Assembly: GCA_945787505.1 (NCBI GenBank)
Contig: CALZHC010000006.1
Location: 1-46,361 of the forward strand
From: an uncultured Alistipes sp.
Lineage (GTDB): Bacteria; Bacteroidota; Bacteroidia; Bacteroidales; UBA932
Length of the DNA stretch: 46,361 nucleotides
Reading direction: 5' to 3'
The position numbers were made by a program, and so were the translations under genes. How positions within the stretch are numbered: position 1 is the stretch's first letter; every line of letters begins with the position of its first letter. Below the pieces are notes generated by a model that was not told the DNA's origin, searched no databases, and saw only the letters and a list, made by a program, of their open reading frames with translations. Below, piece after piece: positions 7,911 through 17,173 of the stretch.

Positions 7911-10900
7911 CTAAAGGTCCTCTTTGAGCTTGGGCAGCAGTATCGTGAAGCAGGCGCCCCCGAGTTCTTTAGACTGGCTGTAGAAAATATCTCCGTTGCT
8001 GTCCTTGATTATGGTCTTGCAGATGGCAAGTCCTATCCCGGTACCGCTGCTCTTGGTAGTGAAGTTCGGGGTGAAGAGCTTGTGAAGGTTCTCCTCGCTT
8101 ACCCCCTTGCCACTATCTTCTACTCTTACTCTGTACATCTGTTCTTCGGAATCCAGTGTGATGAGAATCGTGCCGCTTCCATCGTTCTCTATTGATTGGA
8201 CTGAATTGGTTATAAGGTTTACAAGTACCCTTACCAGCTGTGTTTTTCGTCCTTTTATTATAGTGTCCTCATCTGTTTCGCATCTGTATAGAAGGCTGAT
8301 GCTTTCTTGTGTGTCGAAGAGGGCGATTTGCTCTTTTATCATCTGATCGAGATTGATATTGGAGATGGCATCGCTATAGATTTTGGCGAAATTGGAGAAC
8401 TCGTTTGCCGTGTTGGTCAGGATATCAATCTGCTCGAGTAATGAAGCAGAGGTCTTGTCAAATCTCTCTTCCCAACCGGGAATGTTGTTCTTCTTCATCT
8501 TCAGCAGAAGCTGGATGCTCAGCTTCATGGGGGTGAGCGGGTTCTTGATCTCGTGGGCTATCTGGCGTGCCATAGAACTCCATGCCTCTTCGCGTTCTCT
8601 CTTGGCAAGTTCGCTTGTCTTGGAATCGAGGTCGTCTATCATCTTATTGTAGCTGCCCACCAACAGTCCTAATTCATCGTTTGCTTTGTAATCAATGTGT
8701 TCTGCCTTGTTGGTGATATCCATTTCACTCATGCTCTTGCTGATGGACCTGAGTGGCCTTGTGATAGAGTTTGCAATGGTTATACCTGTCAGAATTGCAC
8801 CTATTATAAGCAGTATGTAGAGGTTTATGATGGTAGCGATAATTGATGGTGCATCATATTTGAAGTCCCTGTTGTTGACAAAGTAAGGAATATTCGCAAT
8901 AGCCAGCAGCACTCCTTTTTCATTGTATATCGGAGTATAGAGTGAGTAATATTCGAGTCCCGAGATGTTTTCGTGAAGGACGGAGTGCATCTTGTGGTTA
9001 TAGACTATCTCACGATATGCCTGCGGGTTCATTCTTGTGCTTACTATGTACTCGTTGAAGATTTCGTTGCGTGTAGACCTAATGAGGCTTCCTAAAGGAT
9101 CGAACAGGTTGATGTCGACATTGGTGCTCTTGGAAATCAGATCCATTCCATTGAAAACCTCGAGCAGGTTAAGTTTGTTGTACTGTTCTGACGTCCTCGC
9201 GATTTTCGACAGTGAACTCTGTACGGAGAGCATGCGCTCTTCCATTCTGGAGTTTATGTTGTTATTGATGTACTTATAGAGAAATACAACACTGCTCACT
9301 GCCATAAAGACAAGAGCAATCACTAAAATGGCAGTTATTATGACAGTTATTCTGGTTCTGAGAGAATGGTGGAATACCTTCTTTATTCTGTTCCTTCTGT
9401 TTCTCTTTTTGAGAAAACTATTGAAACTCAGTATAATGATAGAGTATGTAAGAATTACGTATGAGAGGTTCAGAAGGTGGATGAGGTTGTTTTGCTTAGG
9501 TCTTGTGACCAATACTGTCTTGCCTCCCGGAAAATTATTGACGAAGAGCCTTGTATCTTCTTTCTTGCTGACACTGAATCCTTCCGGTGTCTCTTCGGTG
9601 TTGAAACTTACCGGGAAGTTATACCTTCCGCTACTGGTAATGAGTCTGTTGTTACGGTATTTGGCGTAAGAGTAGGGGAAGGTGATCTGAGCCTTCTGGA
9701 TTTCCTTGCTGTTGAGCAGAAGGAATGGGTATCCGGCATTCTCCTTTGTCTCCTTGGATTCAATTTCGATGTAGAGATTGTAGTTAATGTTTCGGCCTAT
9801 GATGCTGAAGACTCCCATATAATTTATGGAACTGGAGAAGTAGTCCATAAAGAGGAATGCCGAGCTATTTGACAACTTCTGTCCATACCGGTTGATAAGG
9901 TTGTCGAAGTAGTTGTAGCACATCACAGGGGTGGGATACTCTTTAGTTATTATTCTTCCCTGTGGCTGGCAGACGGTTATGTTGATGTAGTAGTTTCTGG
10001 AGATATTCCAGAAATATTTTTCTATAATAGTGTTGTATATCAGGTTGTTGGAGTTAGGTAGGGTAACCAGGTACTTGATATGTGGGTCTCTGAGGATCTC
10101 TTTCTCGATGCGTTGGAGCTGGATTTCAACTGCCGGATCTCTCTCTGTCGCAAGTCTTGTGGTGAGGATGCGCAGATTGTTACACTCTCTCTTGAATCCA
10201 TAGCCCCCAAGCATGGCGGTGGTATATATCGAGATGCAAATGATATAGAGCAGGCTCCATTTGTTTGAAAAGATTGTCCCGAACTTTCCTGATTTGTCTG
10301 ACAGGAGACGCCCTACTATGTGGATTAGGAACATAAGTCCTAAAAACAATAGTGCGTAGGAGAGGTATATTATTATTGTCGTGTTGTTTACAAAATTGAT
10401 TTTGGATATGTCAAGGTTAATTGCCGAGTTGAGAATCAGAGATCTCAGCGATGAATGGAGGTGGAATGTATAAAAAAGTGTAAGAAGTGAGAATCCGATT
10501 GTCTTTATGATTCTGCTTCTTTTATAGGAATTCTTCTTTTTCTTTTCGAGAAACATTTTTCTGGAGAGAAAAAGGAGCAATATGCAAGAGAAAAGGTACG
10601 TGTTGAATGTCACCAGTTTTGCCAGTGAGTCAAAGTATATCCCGTCTGCGTAGACCATTGGCGAGAAGAATTCTGCATTGGATGATACGCCTTGCAATGC
10701 CTGTGTAGTGCCGTAGAAGAAAAAAGAGAGGGCAAGCCAAGACAATAGCAGTGATCTCGAATTTCTGTGGAGGTAGTGGTGGTATATTATTGCAGTCCCT
10801 GCAAGCAGGATGGCAAGCCATTTGAGGAATGTGATCCCCTTTTTTGCAGGAAGTGGCTGTGTGTCAATTATGCTGAAGAGAGGCTCCCCACTGATTGAAT

Positions 10901-11474
10901 GGACTACATATCCGTCATCTTCATATATCTGGACCGTATTGTATCTGGATGAGAGGCCGATTTTCCTGTTGATCGAATTTTTCAGGATTGAACTTTCTGC
11001 TGAGTATTGTGTCTTGATAAGAATACCGGAGATAATCTTGGATTCGCCTCGGGTATGAATCTTTAGCAGGTACCAGTTAGGACCGAGGTTGACATACTGC
11101 TCACGGTCGCTCAGATATGAGAGGGGAGTATTGAACATATTCCTGTTACTCATGTCGTGTATGCGGTACCACGAAGGGAAGAGATTCACCTCGTCATTTC
11201 CTGTGGGCAAAACGTTAATCCAGCTCTGCAGTGTATCAGCCACATATTTGTACAATACCATGTCCTCGGGGAAGTTCTTGATATCGGGCCATTCGGTTGC
11301 GGGGGTATCGAATGCCTCCCCGATATACTTCTCCAGCCTCATCTCTCTTTTGTTCAGCTTTTTCTCTACCCTCCTGCGGACACTCTCCGTAGAATAGGTA
11401 TGTATGTCGAGTGAAGATATGATGAAGAGTGCTATGGCAGTGCACCACAATATAGTGACAGGATACTTTTTCAT
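7911..11474 (-). CDS. Large NtrY-like sensor histidine kinase
   Basis: A 1187-residue membrane-bound kinase. The N-terminus has one membrane segment and an extracytoplasmic domain. A cluster of membrane helices begins near residue 218, then comes another large extracytoplasmic region. Membrane helices near 706-735 and 878-900 bracket a third sensory domain, and a HAMP-like linker follows. The kinase core has the H-box ARQIAHEIKNPLTP with H974, an N-box around LVNLITNSVQSIEN, and G-boxes DSGKGVSE and GTGIGLAI. The NPLTPMKLS wording resembles NtrY. It is convergent with the response-regulator gene, with only 10 bases between their ends, so the two are probably partners. Its ATG overlaps the rlmH stop as TAATG, so it is co-transcribed with housekeeping genes. 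Confidence 0.93.
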   Translation of the reverse strand: MKKYPVTILWCTAIALFIISSLDIHTYSTESVRRRVEKKLNKREMRLEKYIGEAFDTPATEWPDIKNFPEDMVLYKYVADTLQSWINVLPTGNDEVNLFPSWYRIHDMSNRNMFNTPLSYLSDREQYVNLGPNWYLLKIHTRGESKIISGILIKTQYSAESSILKNSINRKIGLSSRYNTVQIYEDDGYVVHSISGEPLFSIIDTQPLPAKKGITFLKWLAILLAGTAIIYHHYLHRNSRSLLLSWLALSFFFYGTTQALQGVSSNAEFFSPMVYADGIYFDSLAKLVTFNTYLFSCILLLFLSRKMFLEKKKKNSYKRSRIIKTIGFSLLTLFYTFHLHSSLRSLILNSAINLDISKINFVNNTTIIIYLSYALLFLGLMFLIHIVGRLLSDKSGKFGTIFSNKWSLLYIICISIYTTAMLGGYGFKRECNNLRILTTRLATERDPAVEIQLQRIEKEILRDPHIKYLVTLPNSNNLIYNTIIEKYFWNISRNYYINITVCQPQGRIITKEYPTPVMCYNYFDNLINRYGQKLSNSSAFLFMDYFSSSINYMGVFSIIGRNINYNLYIEIESKETKENAGYPFLLLNSKEIQKAQITFPYSYAKYRNNRLITSSGRYNFPVSFNTEETPEGFSVSKKEDTRLFVNNFPGGKTVLVTRPKQNNLIHLLNLSYVILTYSIIILSFNSFLKKRNRRNRIKKVFHHSLRTRITVIITAILVIALVFMAVSSVVFLYKYINNNINSRMEERMLSVQSSLSKIARTSEQYNKLNLLEVFNGMDLISKSTNVDINLFDPLGSLIRSTRNEIFNEYIVSTRMNPQAYREIVYNHKMHSVLHENISGLEYYSLYTPIYNEKGVLLAIANIPYFVNNRDFKYDAPSIIATIINLYILLIIGAILTGITIANSITRPLRSISKSMSEMDITNKAEHIDYKANDELGLLVGSYNKMIDDLDSKTSELAKREREEAWSSMARQIAHEIKNPLTPMKLSIQLLLKMKKNNIPGWEERFDKTSASLLEQIDILTNTANEFSNFAKIYSDAISNINLDQMIKEQIALFDTQESISLLYRCETDEDTIIKGRKTQLVRVLVNLITNSVQSIENDGSGTILITLDSEEQMYRVRVEDSGKGVSEENLHKLFTPNFTTKSSGTGIGLAICKTIIKDSNGDIFYSQSKELGGACFTILLPKLKEDL

Positions 11475-11947
11475 TACTCGTTGTGATAGGGTTCTCCCTT
11501 GATTATTGTCATTGCGCGGTAGAGCTGTTCGGTAAAGAAGAGTCTTATAATCTGATGTGAAAATGTCATATCAGAGAGCGAGAGACGGGACGAAGCCCTT
11601 TCATAGAGTCTTCCTGAAAATCCGTATGCTCCACCTATTATGAATACAAGACTCTTACAGCCTGTATTGATTTTCTGTTCTATGAATGCAGCCCATTTGA
11701 CCGAGGTATATCTGCTGCCCCTTTCATCCAACAGTATAACTTCGTCTGTCTTCTTCAATTTTTTCAGAATGAGGTCCGCCTCTCTCTCCTTGACCTGCTC
11801 TCTGGTGAAGGAAGAGGTGCCGGAGAGATCTGGAATCTCTATCCTTTCGTAGGAAAGGTAGCGGGATATCCTCTTTTCGTACATCTCCATTCCCTCTCTG
11901 ACGAAAGGGAATGAGCTCTTTCCAACCATTAAAAAAGTGACTTTCAT
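11474..11947 (-). CDS. rlmH: 23S rRNA (pseudouridine1915-N3)-methyltransferase
   Basis: A SPOUT-class methyltransferase that modifies pseudouridine 1915 in helix 69 of 23S rRNA using SAM. The trefoil-knot SAM site is seen as VFIIGGAYGFS, followed by LSLSDMTFSHQIIRLFFTEQLYRA and the C-terminal GEPYHNE typical of RlmH. The start at MKVTFLMVGK gives 157 residues, the family norm. Another in-frame ATG two codons upstream is equally possible. The stop overlaps the kinase start. Confidence 0.95.
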   Translation of the reverse strand: MKVTFLMVGKSSFPFVREGMEMYEKRISRYLSYERIEIPDLSGTSSFTREQVKEREADLILKKLKKTDEVILLDERGSRYTSVKWAAFIEQKINTGCKSLVFIIGGAYGFSGRLYERASSRLSLSDMTFSHQIIRLFFTEQLYRAMTIIKGEPYHNE

Positions 11948-11964
11948 AGGCATATGCTTTGGCG

Positions 11965-12579
11965 TTATAATTTTTTCATAACGGCAAGACCATCTCTAAT
12001 GGGCAGGATTGTGGTCCTGAATCCTTTTTCTTTGAGAATCATATCCCTGAAGGCTATGATAGAGGCAGTCTGCCTGTCCTTATGGTCTTTTTCCGAATAG
12101 ATCTTGCCGCTCCAGTCAACATTGTCAGCAAGTATCCACCCCCCTTTGACCACTCTATCCTTTACCAGATTGAAAAAATCACTATAGAGTCTTTTGTCTG
12201 CATCTATGTAGACAATGTCGAAACTCCCCTCAATACTCCGGATAATCTCCATAGCATCCCCGTTGTATGTGCGGATACGCTCCTGAAGTGATGCAATGGC
12301 AAATCCTCTGTGAAAAATATCTGTGAGTTCGTCATCCTTTTCGATGGTGTGGACCACTCCCGTAGGATGAAGCCCTGCACAGAGTGAAACTGTCGCGTAG
12401 CCGGTAAATGTTCCTATTTCGAGTATGGAGCGTGGTGAAACCATAAGCGAAAATGCCCTGAGAAACTCTCCCTGCACACCGTCAGAGAGCATCCTGAAAG
12501 ACTTTGTCCTCAAGTGTGTCTCCCTCTCTATGAAATTGAGAGCTTTCTGAAGTTCTTCTTTACCTATGGCTCTGTACAT
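11965..12579 (-). CDS. O-methyltransferase, COMT/CCoAOMT-like
   Basis: A SAM-dependent methyltransferase of the class I, cation-dependent O-methyltransferase family. SAM motif I is ILEIGTFTGYATVSL. The acidic motif DIVYIDADK and later WILADNVDWSGKI carry the Asp/Asn residues that bind the metal in this family. Length from MYRAIGKEEL is 204 residues. A longer frame starting at 12645 would overlap the peptidase gene by over 50 bases and lacks family support. The substrate cannot be read from the sequence. It sits 13 bases after the M16 peptidase gene in the same transcript. Confidence 0.88.
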   Translation of the reverse strand: MYRAIGKEELQKALNFIERETHLRTKSFRMLSDGVQGEFLRAFSLMVSPRSILEIGTFTGYATVSLCAGLHPTGVVHTIEKDDELTDIFHRGFAIASLQERIRTYNGDAMEIIRSIEGSFDIVYIDADKRLYSDFFNLVKDRVVKGGWILADNVDWSGKIYSEKDHKDRQTASIIAFRDMILKEKGFRTTILPIRDGLAVMKKL

Positions 12580-12592
12580 TTTCAGATGTGTA

Positions 12593-13834
12593 TTACAAAT
12601 AGGTGAGGACCGATACCTTTTCAGGATCGAATGTATCTTCAGCAACTTGCAAAATCTGTGCAGAAGTTATGGATTCAATGTTCTTGATTAACTCTGAAGT
12701 ATCTTTTATCCTTCCGAAGACCATAAGACTCTTGCCCATTGAAAGCAACTGGGACTCAGAGTTGTCGGCAGATATCGCCAGCTGGCCTATGTATTGTTTT
12801 TTTGCCTCTTTCAGTTCCCTCTCTGAGACAGGGCTGGTACGATACTTTTCAATGGTCTTGAAAATCAATTCTTTGCATTTGTCAACATTGCTCTTGTCAC
12901 ATCCAAAGTAGATCATCACCGCCCCGCTGTCACAATACTGTGTGTAAGAGGCATCTATACTGTATACAAGACCGTTTTTCTCCCTGAGCAGCACATTGAA
13001 ACGAGAGTTTGCGGCCGGTCCTCCAAGGATGTTGACAAGGAGCGACAATGCAAATCTCTCCTGCTCGAAGAAGGAGTATGCCCTGCATCCGATGATACAA
13101 TGTGCCTGATGGTTCTTTTTGGTTATCACCTTGTCGAAACGTTGAGACTCTTTCGGGGTGATTCCTGTACATGGTTTAAACGAGGTTCCCTCGCATCTGA
13201 GGCTGAAAGATTCCGGGCTATATTTTTCTATTGCTTTTGCAAGGATCTTTCTGACATATTCCTCATCCTTGTCAGCCACTACGCTGAAGGAGAGGTTTTC
13301 TGGAACGAACATCCTGTAGTAGTATCCAAGAATCTCTTTTCTTGTGATTCTCTTTATCGATGGAATATTACCCAGTATCGGTGTTGCCAAAGGAGTACCT
13401 GCAAAGAGAAGTTCCTCAAAGTCATCGTATATCTGTTCAGATGGGGAGTCCTTGTATGACCTGATTTCTTCTATAACAACACCTCTCTCCATATCTATCT
13501 CCTTCTGGGGGAAAGTAGAGCAGAATGCCAGCTCTATCAGCAGTGATATGGCCTTGGGAAGATCTTCTTTCAGACATGTTGCCTGAAGTACGGTCTCCTC
13601 CTTGGTGGTGTAGGCATTCAACTCTCCTCCAAGCTTTTCAAGCCTTGAGTTGATGACAGAACTTGTCTTGTGTGAAGTGCCTTTGAAAATCAGGTGCTCA
13701 ACGAAATGGGCCATTCCGGCACTTGCTGCCTCTTCGTTCCTGGTTCCGCTCTTTATATGGAGTGCACAATAGGCAACGGGAGACGAACTTTTCCTGAATC
13801 CGAATTTTATGCCTCTAAGGGATTTTTCTTCCAT
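12593..13834 (-). CDS. M16-family zinc peptidase (insulinase/processing-peptidase type)
   Basis: A 413-residue single-unit M16 peptidase. The inverted zinc motif HFVEH gives H43, E46 and H47, and the third ligand is in RGVVIEEI near residue 122-123. The C-terminal half holds the usual FGCDKSN, RTSPVSERELKEAKKQ and SADNSESQL type segments of the inactive partner lobe. No signal peptide is seen, so it is predicted cytoplasmic. Size and motifs resemble the YmxG/PqqL-like bacterial processing peptidases found beside housekeeping genes. It follows the unknown exported protein by three bases. Confidence 0.92.
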   Translation of the reverse strand: MEEKSLRGIKFGFRKSSSPVAYCALHIKSGTRNEEAASAGMAHFVEHLIFKGTSHKTSSVINSRLEKLGGELNAYTTKEETVLQATCLKEDLPKAISLLIELAFCSTFPQKEIDMERGVVIEEIRSYKDSPSEQIYDDFEELLFAGTPLATPILGNIPSIKRITRKEILGYYYRMFVPENLSFSVVADKDEEYVRKILAKAIEKYSPESFSLRCEGTSFKPCTGITPKESQRFDKVITKKNHQAHCIIGCRAYSFFEQERFALSLLVNILGGPAANSRFNVLLREKNGLVYSIDASYTQYCDSGAVMIYFGCDKSNVDKCKELIFKTIEKYRTSPVSERELKEAKKQYIGQLAISADNSESQLLSMGKSLMVFGRIKDTSELIKNIESITSAQILQVAEDTFDPEKVSVLTYL

Positions 13835-13837
13835 TAC

Positions 13838-14755
13838 TTACCTGTATCTTGAAGACATTTTCCTTATATCTTTTTTCAAGAATCCTCTGTTTTTGTTGCA
13901 TCTGAGGTTGTGCTTTGCAAAGTAGTACAGCTCATATGTATCGGTGCTTATGAGCATCTTGTAACAGTATGCCTTGCCGCTGGAGGGTATTTCTGACGGA
14001 GCGACTATCAATGAGACCAGACAATCCTCCCTGCTGTTTTCCAATGCTTTCTCCACCTCTTCCTCAGATGTGATTACAGCCTTTCCCATGAACATCTCGT
14101 TGAGATCCTCTTCCTGGACGTCATAGCCGAAGTCACTTCTGACGAAGAGCACTCTTTTTGATGGGTCTGGTCTGGATGCTACGGGCTCCTTTCCGACAAT
14201 CGGGAGTCTCTCTCCGTCTGAAAGCTGCTGGATATATTTCTGGATAATGTTTATGTATGCCGGCAGGTATGTGAAGATCCTACCTTCTGTGTCATTGTTG
14301 GAGTACATTGGAAGCGAAATGAGTTCGCAGAGATTCTCAAGCTGGTCTGTGGTCTTTTCGCTGCCTTTGAAGAAGGTGAGATACTCCATATAGTCACTGG
14401 AGTTGTTTTTGGAGACGAACTTGTTGATTCGCATCAGGAAGTAATAGTTGGTGTCGCTCTTTATCTTTTCAAATTCGCGATACGAGCAATATTCGTAGGA
14501 TGTTATGTACCAACCCTTCTCTATAGAGTTTTTGAGAAGAAGGTCTGCCATCGAATTGTCACCGGCCAGAACCACCTTCACTTGTCTGGCAGTCAAATCG
14601 GCAACATAAGGGAGCCGTGACCTGACCTTTTTTTGTTCGAACTGGCTGATCTCCCGGTTAAGATGTTTGGTGTGTTGGGCAAATAGCGGTGATGCTCCGT
14701 GAAGTTGGCACAGCAGCATCACCATCGTTAAAACAGCGACTAATCTATATTTCAT
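13838..14755 (-). CDS. Exported protein of unknown function
   Basis: A 305-residue protein starting [18 protein letters not shown] with a signal peptide, cleaved probably near SPLFAQ. I do not recognise a catalytic motif. The mature chain is mixed charged/hydrophobic, with a conserved-looking segment RVLFVRSDFGYDVQEEDL around 210-230 and a basic C-terminus. The start is fixed by a TAATG overlap with the der stop. The operon position between der and an M16 peptidase gives no strong functional hint. It could be a lineage-specific periplasmic protein. Confidence 0.8.
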   Translation of the reverse strand: MKYRLVAVLTMVMLLCQLHGASPLFAQHTKHLNREISQFEQKKVRSRLPYVADLTARQVKVVLAGDNSMADLLLKNSIEKGWYITSYEYCSYREFEKIKSDTNYYFLMRINKFVSKNNSSDYMEYLTFFKGSEKTTDQLENLCELISLPMYSNNDTEGRIFTYLPAYINIIQKYIQQLSDGERLPIVGKEPVASRPDPSKRVLFVRSDFGYDVQEEDLNEMFMGKAVITSEEEVEKALENSREDCLVSLIVAPSEIPSSGKAYCYKMLISTDTYELYYFAKHNLRCNKNRGFLKKDIRKMSSRYR

Positions 14756-16062
14756 TACTTTTTCCTCATATATATCTGTATAGGACATCCATTGAAGTCA
14801 AAGTGCTTCCTGAGCCTGTTTTCGAGGAAACGTTTATATGGATCCCCGATGTACTGAGGAAGGTTACAGAAGAATGCAAAAGAGGGAGACTTTGTCGGAA
14901 GCTGGGTGATGAACTTGATCTTTATGTACTTGCCTTTTGTAGATGGGGGAGGGAAGTTCTCAATCTCTTCAAGCATGAGTTCGTTGAGGCGTGATGTGGG
15001 GATCTTCTTCGAATAGTTTTCCCACACTGCTGCAGCTGCATCGAGAAGGTCGAGGATTCTCTGTTTTTGTGTTGCCGATGTGAATATGATTGGCAGGTCC
15101 ACGAAAGGTGCGATGCGTTTTTTGATAGCTTCAGTGTACTCTTTCATCGTATTGCTGTTCTTCTCGACGAGGTCCCATTTGTTGACAGCGATTACGCATC
15201 CTTTCTTGTTTTTTATTATCAGGTTGAAGATGGACATGTCCTGAGCCTCGATTCCCTTGGTGGCATCTATCATAAGAATGCAGACATCTGCCTGTTCGAT
15301 GGATTTAACGGCTCTCATAACCGAATAGAACTCAAGGTCTTCCTGAACTTTTGTCTTCTTGCGGAGTCCAGCGGTATCGACGAGTATGAAGTCGTGTCCG
15401 AATTTGTTGTATCTTGACTCTATTGAGTCACGTGTCGTTCCGGCAATTTCTGTTACTATGTTGCGATCTTCTCCTAAGAAGGCGTTGGTGATGGAGGATT
15501 TGCCTGCATTAGGCCTTCCGACTATGGCGATTTTAGGGATATTCTCATCCTCTTTTACCATCTTTTCGTCTGCAGGCAGGCGTTTTACCAATTCATCAAG
15601 CATGTCTCCGGTTCCGCTTCCGTTGGCAGAGGAGATGTCAATGGGGTCTCCAAGTCCCAAAGAGTAGAACTGGTATATGTCCGAAACCTTATCGGAACTG
15701 TCTACTTTATTAACAACGAGCATCACCGGCTTTCCTGAACGTCTGAGCAGGTCGGCAATCTCTTCATCGAAGTCGGTCACACCTGTTCCAACCTCCACGA
15801 GGAACAGAACAAGGTCCGCCTCGTCTATGGCAATTTTTACCTGTTTTCTGATTTCTCCTTCGAATATATCATCACTGTTGGATGTGTATCCTCCGGTATC
15901 GACAACAGAGAACTCTCTCCCGCACCATTCACACTTTCCGTAGTGGCGGTCGCGAGTTACTCCGGCAGTGTCATCTACTATGGCCTGTCTGTTACCGACC
16001 AGCCTGTTGAAAAGTGTTGATTTTCCTACATTAGGGCGTCCAACAATCGCTACTAGACTCAT
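14755..16062 (-). CDS. der: Ribosome biogenesis GTPase Der (EngA)
   Basis: An essential GTPase with two consecutive G domains that assists 50S subunit assembly. The first P-loop is GRPNVGKST at about residues 8-16, with DTAGVTRD and DTGGYTS switches. The second P-loop is GRPNAGKSS near 180, with the [20 protein letters not shown] segment typical of Der and NKWDLVEKN as the G4 motif. The C-terminal KH-like domain ends PIQIYMRKK. The start [10 protein letters not shown] gives 435 residues, the family size. The longer open frame upstream would overlap the small membrane protein gene. Confidence 0.97.
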   Translation of the reverse strand: MSLVAIVGRPNVGKSTLFNRLVGNRQAIVDDTAGVTRDRHYGKCEWCGREFSVVDTGGYTSNSDDIFEGEIRKQVKIAIDEADLVLFLVEVGTGVTDFDEEIADLLRRSGKPVMLVVNKVDSSDKVSDIYQFYSLGLGDPIDISSANGSGTGDMLDELVKRLPADEKMVKEDENIPKIAIVGRPNAGKSSITNAFLGEDRNIVTEIAGTTRDSIESRYNKFGHDFILVDTAGLRKKTKVQEDLEFYSVMRAVKSIEQADVCILMIDATKGIEAQDMSIFNLIIKNKKGCVIAVNKWDLVEKNSNTMKEYTEAIKKRIAPFVDLPIIFTSATQKQRILDLLDAAAAVWENYSKKIPTSRLNELMLEEIENFPPPSTKGKYIKIKFITQLPTKSPSFAFFCNLPQYIGDPYKRFLENRLRKHFDFNGCPIQIYMRKK

Positions 16063-16067
16063 TACTA

Positions 16068-16340
16068 TTATTTTAAACAGTTCCCGGATGTACAGTCGGC
16101 ACAAGAGGAGGCGGTACATCCGCTCTCGCCATCCCTCCTGTTCTTTTTCCAGAGCTTGAGTTCGTCCTCTTTGGCACACACAATACCCCGTTTGCGTAAC
16201 TCTTTGTTGTGTCCGATTTCGCTGTCAGGAAACTCTCCGTTCTTGCGGAATATTATGTTGAAGCACATCAAGAAGAGTGCCAATGCGAGAAAAATGAGTG
16301 CTGCGAGGAATATTTCCATAACTCTGTCTAATAAATCCAT
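16068..16340 (-). CDS. Small membrane-anchored protein with a four-cysteine tail
   Basis: A 90-residue protein: one N-terminal membrane helix (about residues 8-28), then a basic stretch with [20 protein letters not shown], then a C-terminal Cys cluster spaced C-x4-C-x2-C-x4-C, plus one more Cys in GIVCAKEDE. The cysteine tail could bind a metal or an iron-sulfur cluster. The layout loosely recalls NqrM, the iron-delivery factor for Na+-NQR, but the sequence similarity is too weak to call. The first ATG overlaps nadE by 13 bases; a second ATG at 16319, seven codons later, would avoid the overlap. The gene is five bases from the der start. Confidence 0.75.
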   Translation of the reverse strand: MDLLDRVMEIFLAALIFLALALFLMCFNIIFRKNGEFPDSEIGHNKELRKRGIVCAKEDELKLWKKNRRDGESGCTASSCADCTSGNCLK

Positions 16341-17173
16341 TTGCTTCTGTCAAGAAGCGGTTTTTCCGAAATTTTTATTACAGGAGCCATCTGGTGACCT
16401 TTGAAGGCTGCTGCTTTGCGAAGTCTGACAATTTTTTCAACGACTTCCTTCTCAGCTCCTGCTGCAATTACCTCTTCTACGCTCATCCCCATTTCGTTAA
16501 GCCGGTAGAGGATGGGGTCGAGAATAGAGTAGTCAGGCAGTGAATCTGTGTCTTTCTGACCTTCGCGAAGCTCAGCTGAAGGGGCCTTTGAAATGGTAGA
16601 GAAGGGAATTATTTCCCGTTCTGAGTTGATATATCTTGCAAGGGCATAGACCTGAAGCTTGTATATATCGGCTATCACCATCAGTGCTCCACTAAGGTCT
16701 CCATAAAGCGTGCCATAACCCATTGAAAGTTCGCTCTTGTTGGAGGTGTTCAGGAGCAGGGCTCTTTTTCTGTTGGAAAAGGCCATGAGGATGGTGCCTC
16801 TGATTCTGGCCTGAAGGTTTTCCTGAGTGTTGTCCCAAGAGTGGTCTCCCTCCATTATCGGGTCGATCTCCTTCATGAATCTCTCATAGATATCAGCGAT
16901 GGGAATGATGTAATGCTTGATTCCGAGATTTTCGGCCAGTTCTGTCGCATCTGTTATGGAGTGGAGCGAAGAAAAAGATGACGGCATGAGGATACCGGTC
17001 ACATTCTCTGCACCGAGTGCTTCCACTGCAAGTGGTGCGACTACTCCGGAGTCGATTCCTCCTGAAAGGCCCAGAACAGCCTTGGTCATCCCTGCGTCTT
17101 TGAAGAATTTGCGCAGGGACGAAACCAGGGTGTCGTGGATCTTATCTATGTTGTGTTCAGGATTAAAAACCAT
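16328..17173 (-). CDS. nadE: NAD+ synthetase, ammonia-type
   Basis: Makes NAD+ from deamido-NAD+ with ATP and an amino donor. The ATP-pyrophosphatase P-loop is LGLSGGIDSGVVAPLAV (near residues 34-50). LLLNTSNKSELSMGYGTLYGD and ISKAPSAELREGQKDTDSLPDY are the conserved substrate-binding and lid stretches. At 281 residues it has only the synthetase domain and no glutaminase (nitrilase) domain, so it should use ammonia unless a partner amidase exists elsewhere. It overlaps the prs stop by 11 bases, and its own end overlaps the next small gene. Confidence 0.95.
   Translation of the reverse strand: MVFNPEHNIDKIHDTLVSSLRKFFKDAGMTKAVLGLSGGIDSGVVAPLAVEALGAENVTGILMPSSFSSLHSITDATELAENLGIKHYIIPIADIYERFMKEIDPIMEGDHSWDNTQENLQARIRGTILMAFSNRKRALLLNTSNKSELSMGYGTLYGDLSGALMVIADIYKLQVYALARYINSEREIIPFSTISKAPSAELREGQKDTDSLPDYSILDPILYRLNEMGMSVEEVIAAGAEKEVVEKIVRLRKAAAFKGHQMAPVIKISEKPLLDRSKWIY

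Noticed and set aside
7895..7960. A frameshifted helix-turn-helix remnant after the response regulator
   Set aside because: The bases downstream of its stop are the 3' coding end of the convergent kinase, including its conserved C-terminus, so no lost DNA-binding domain is encoded there.
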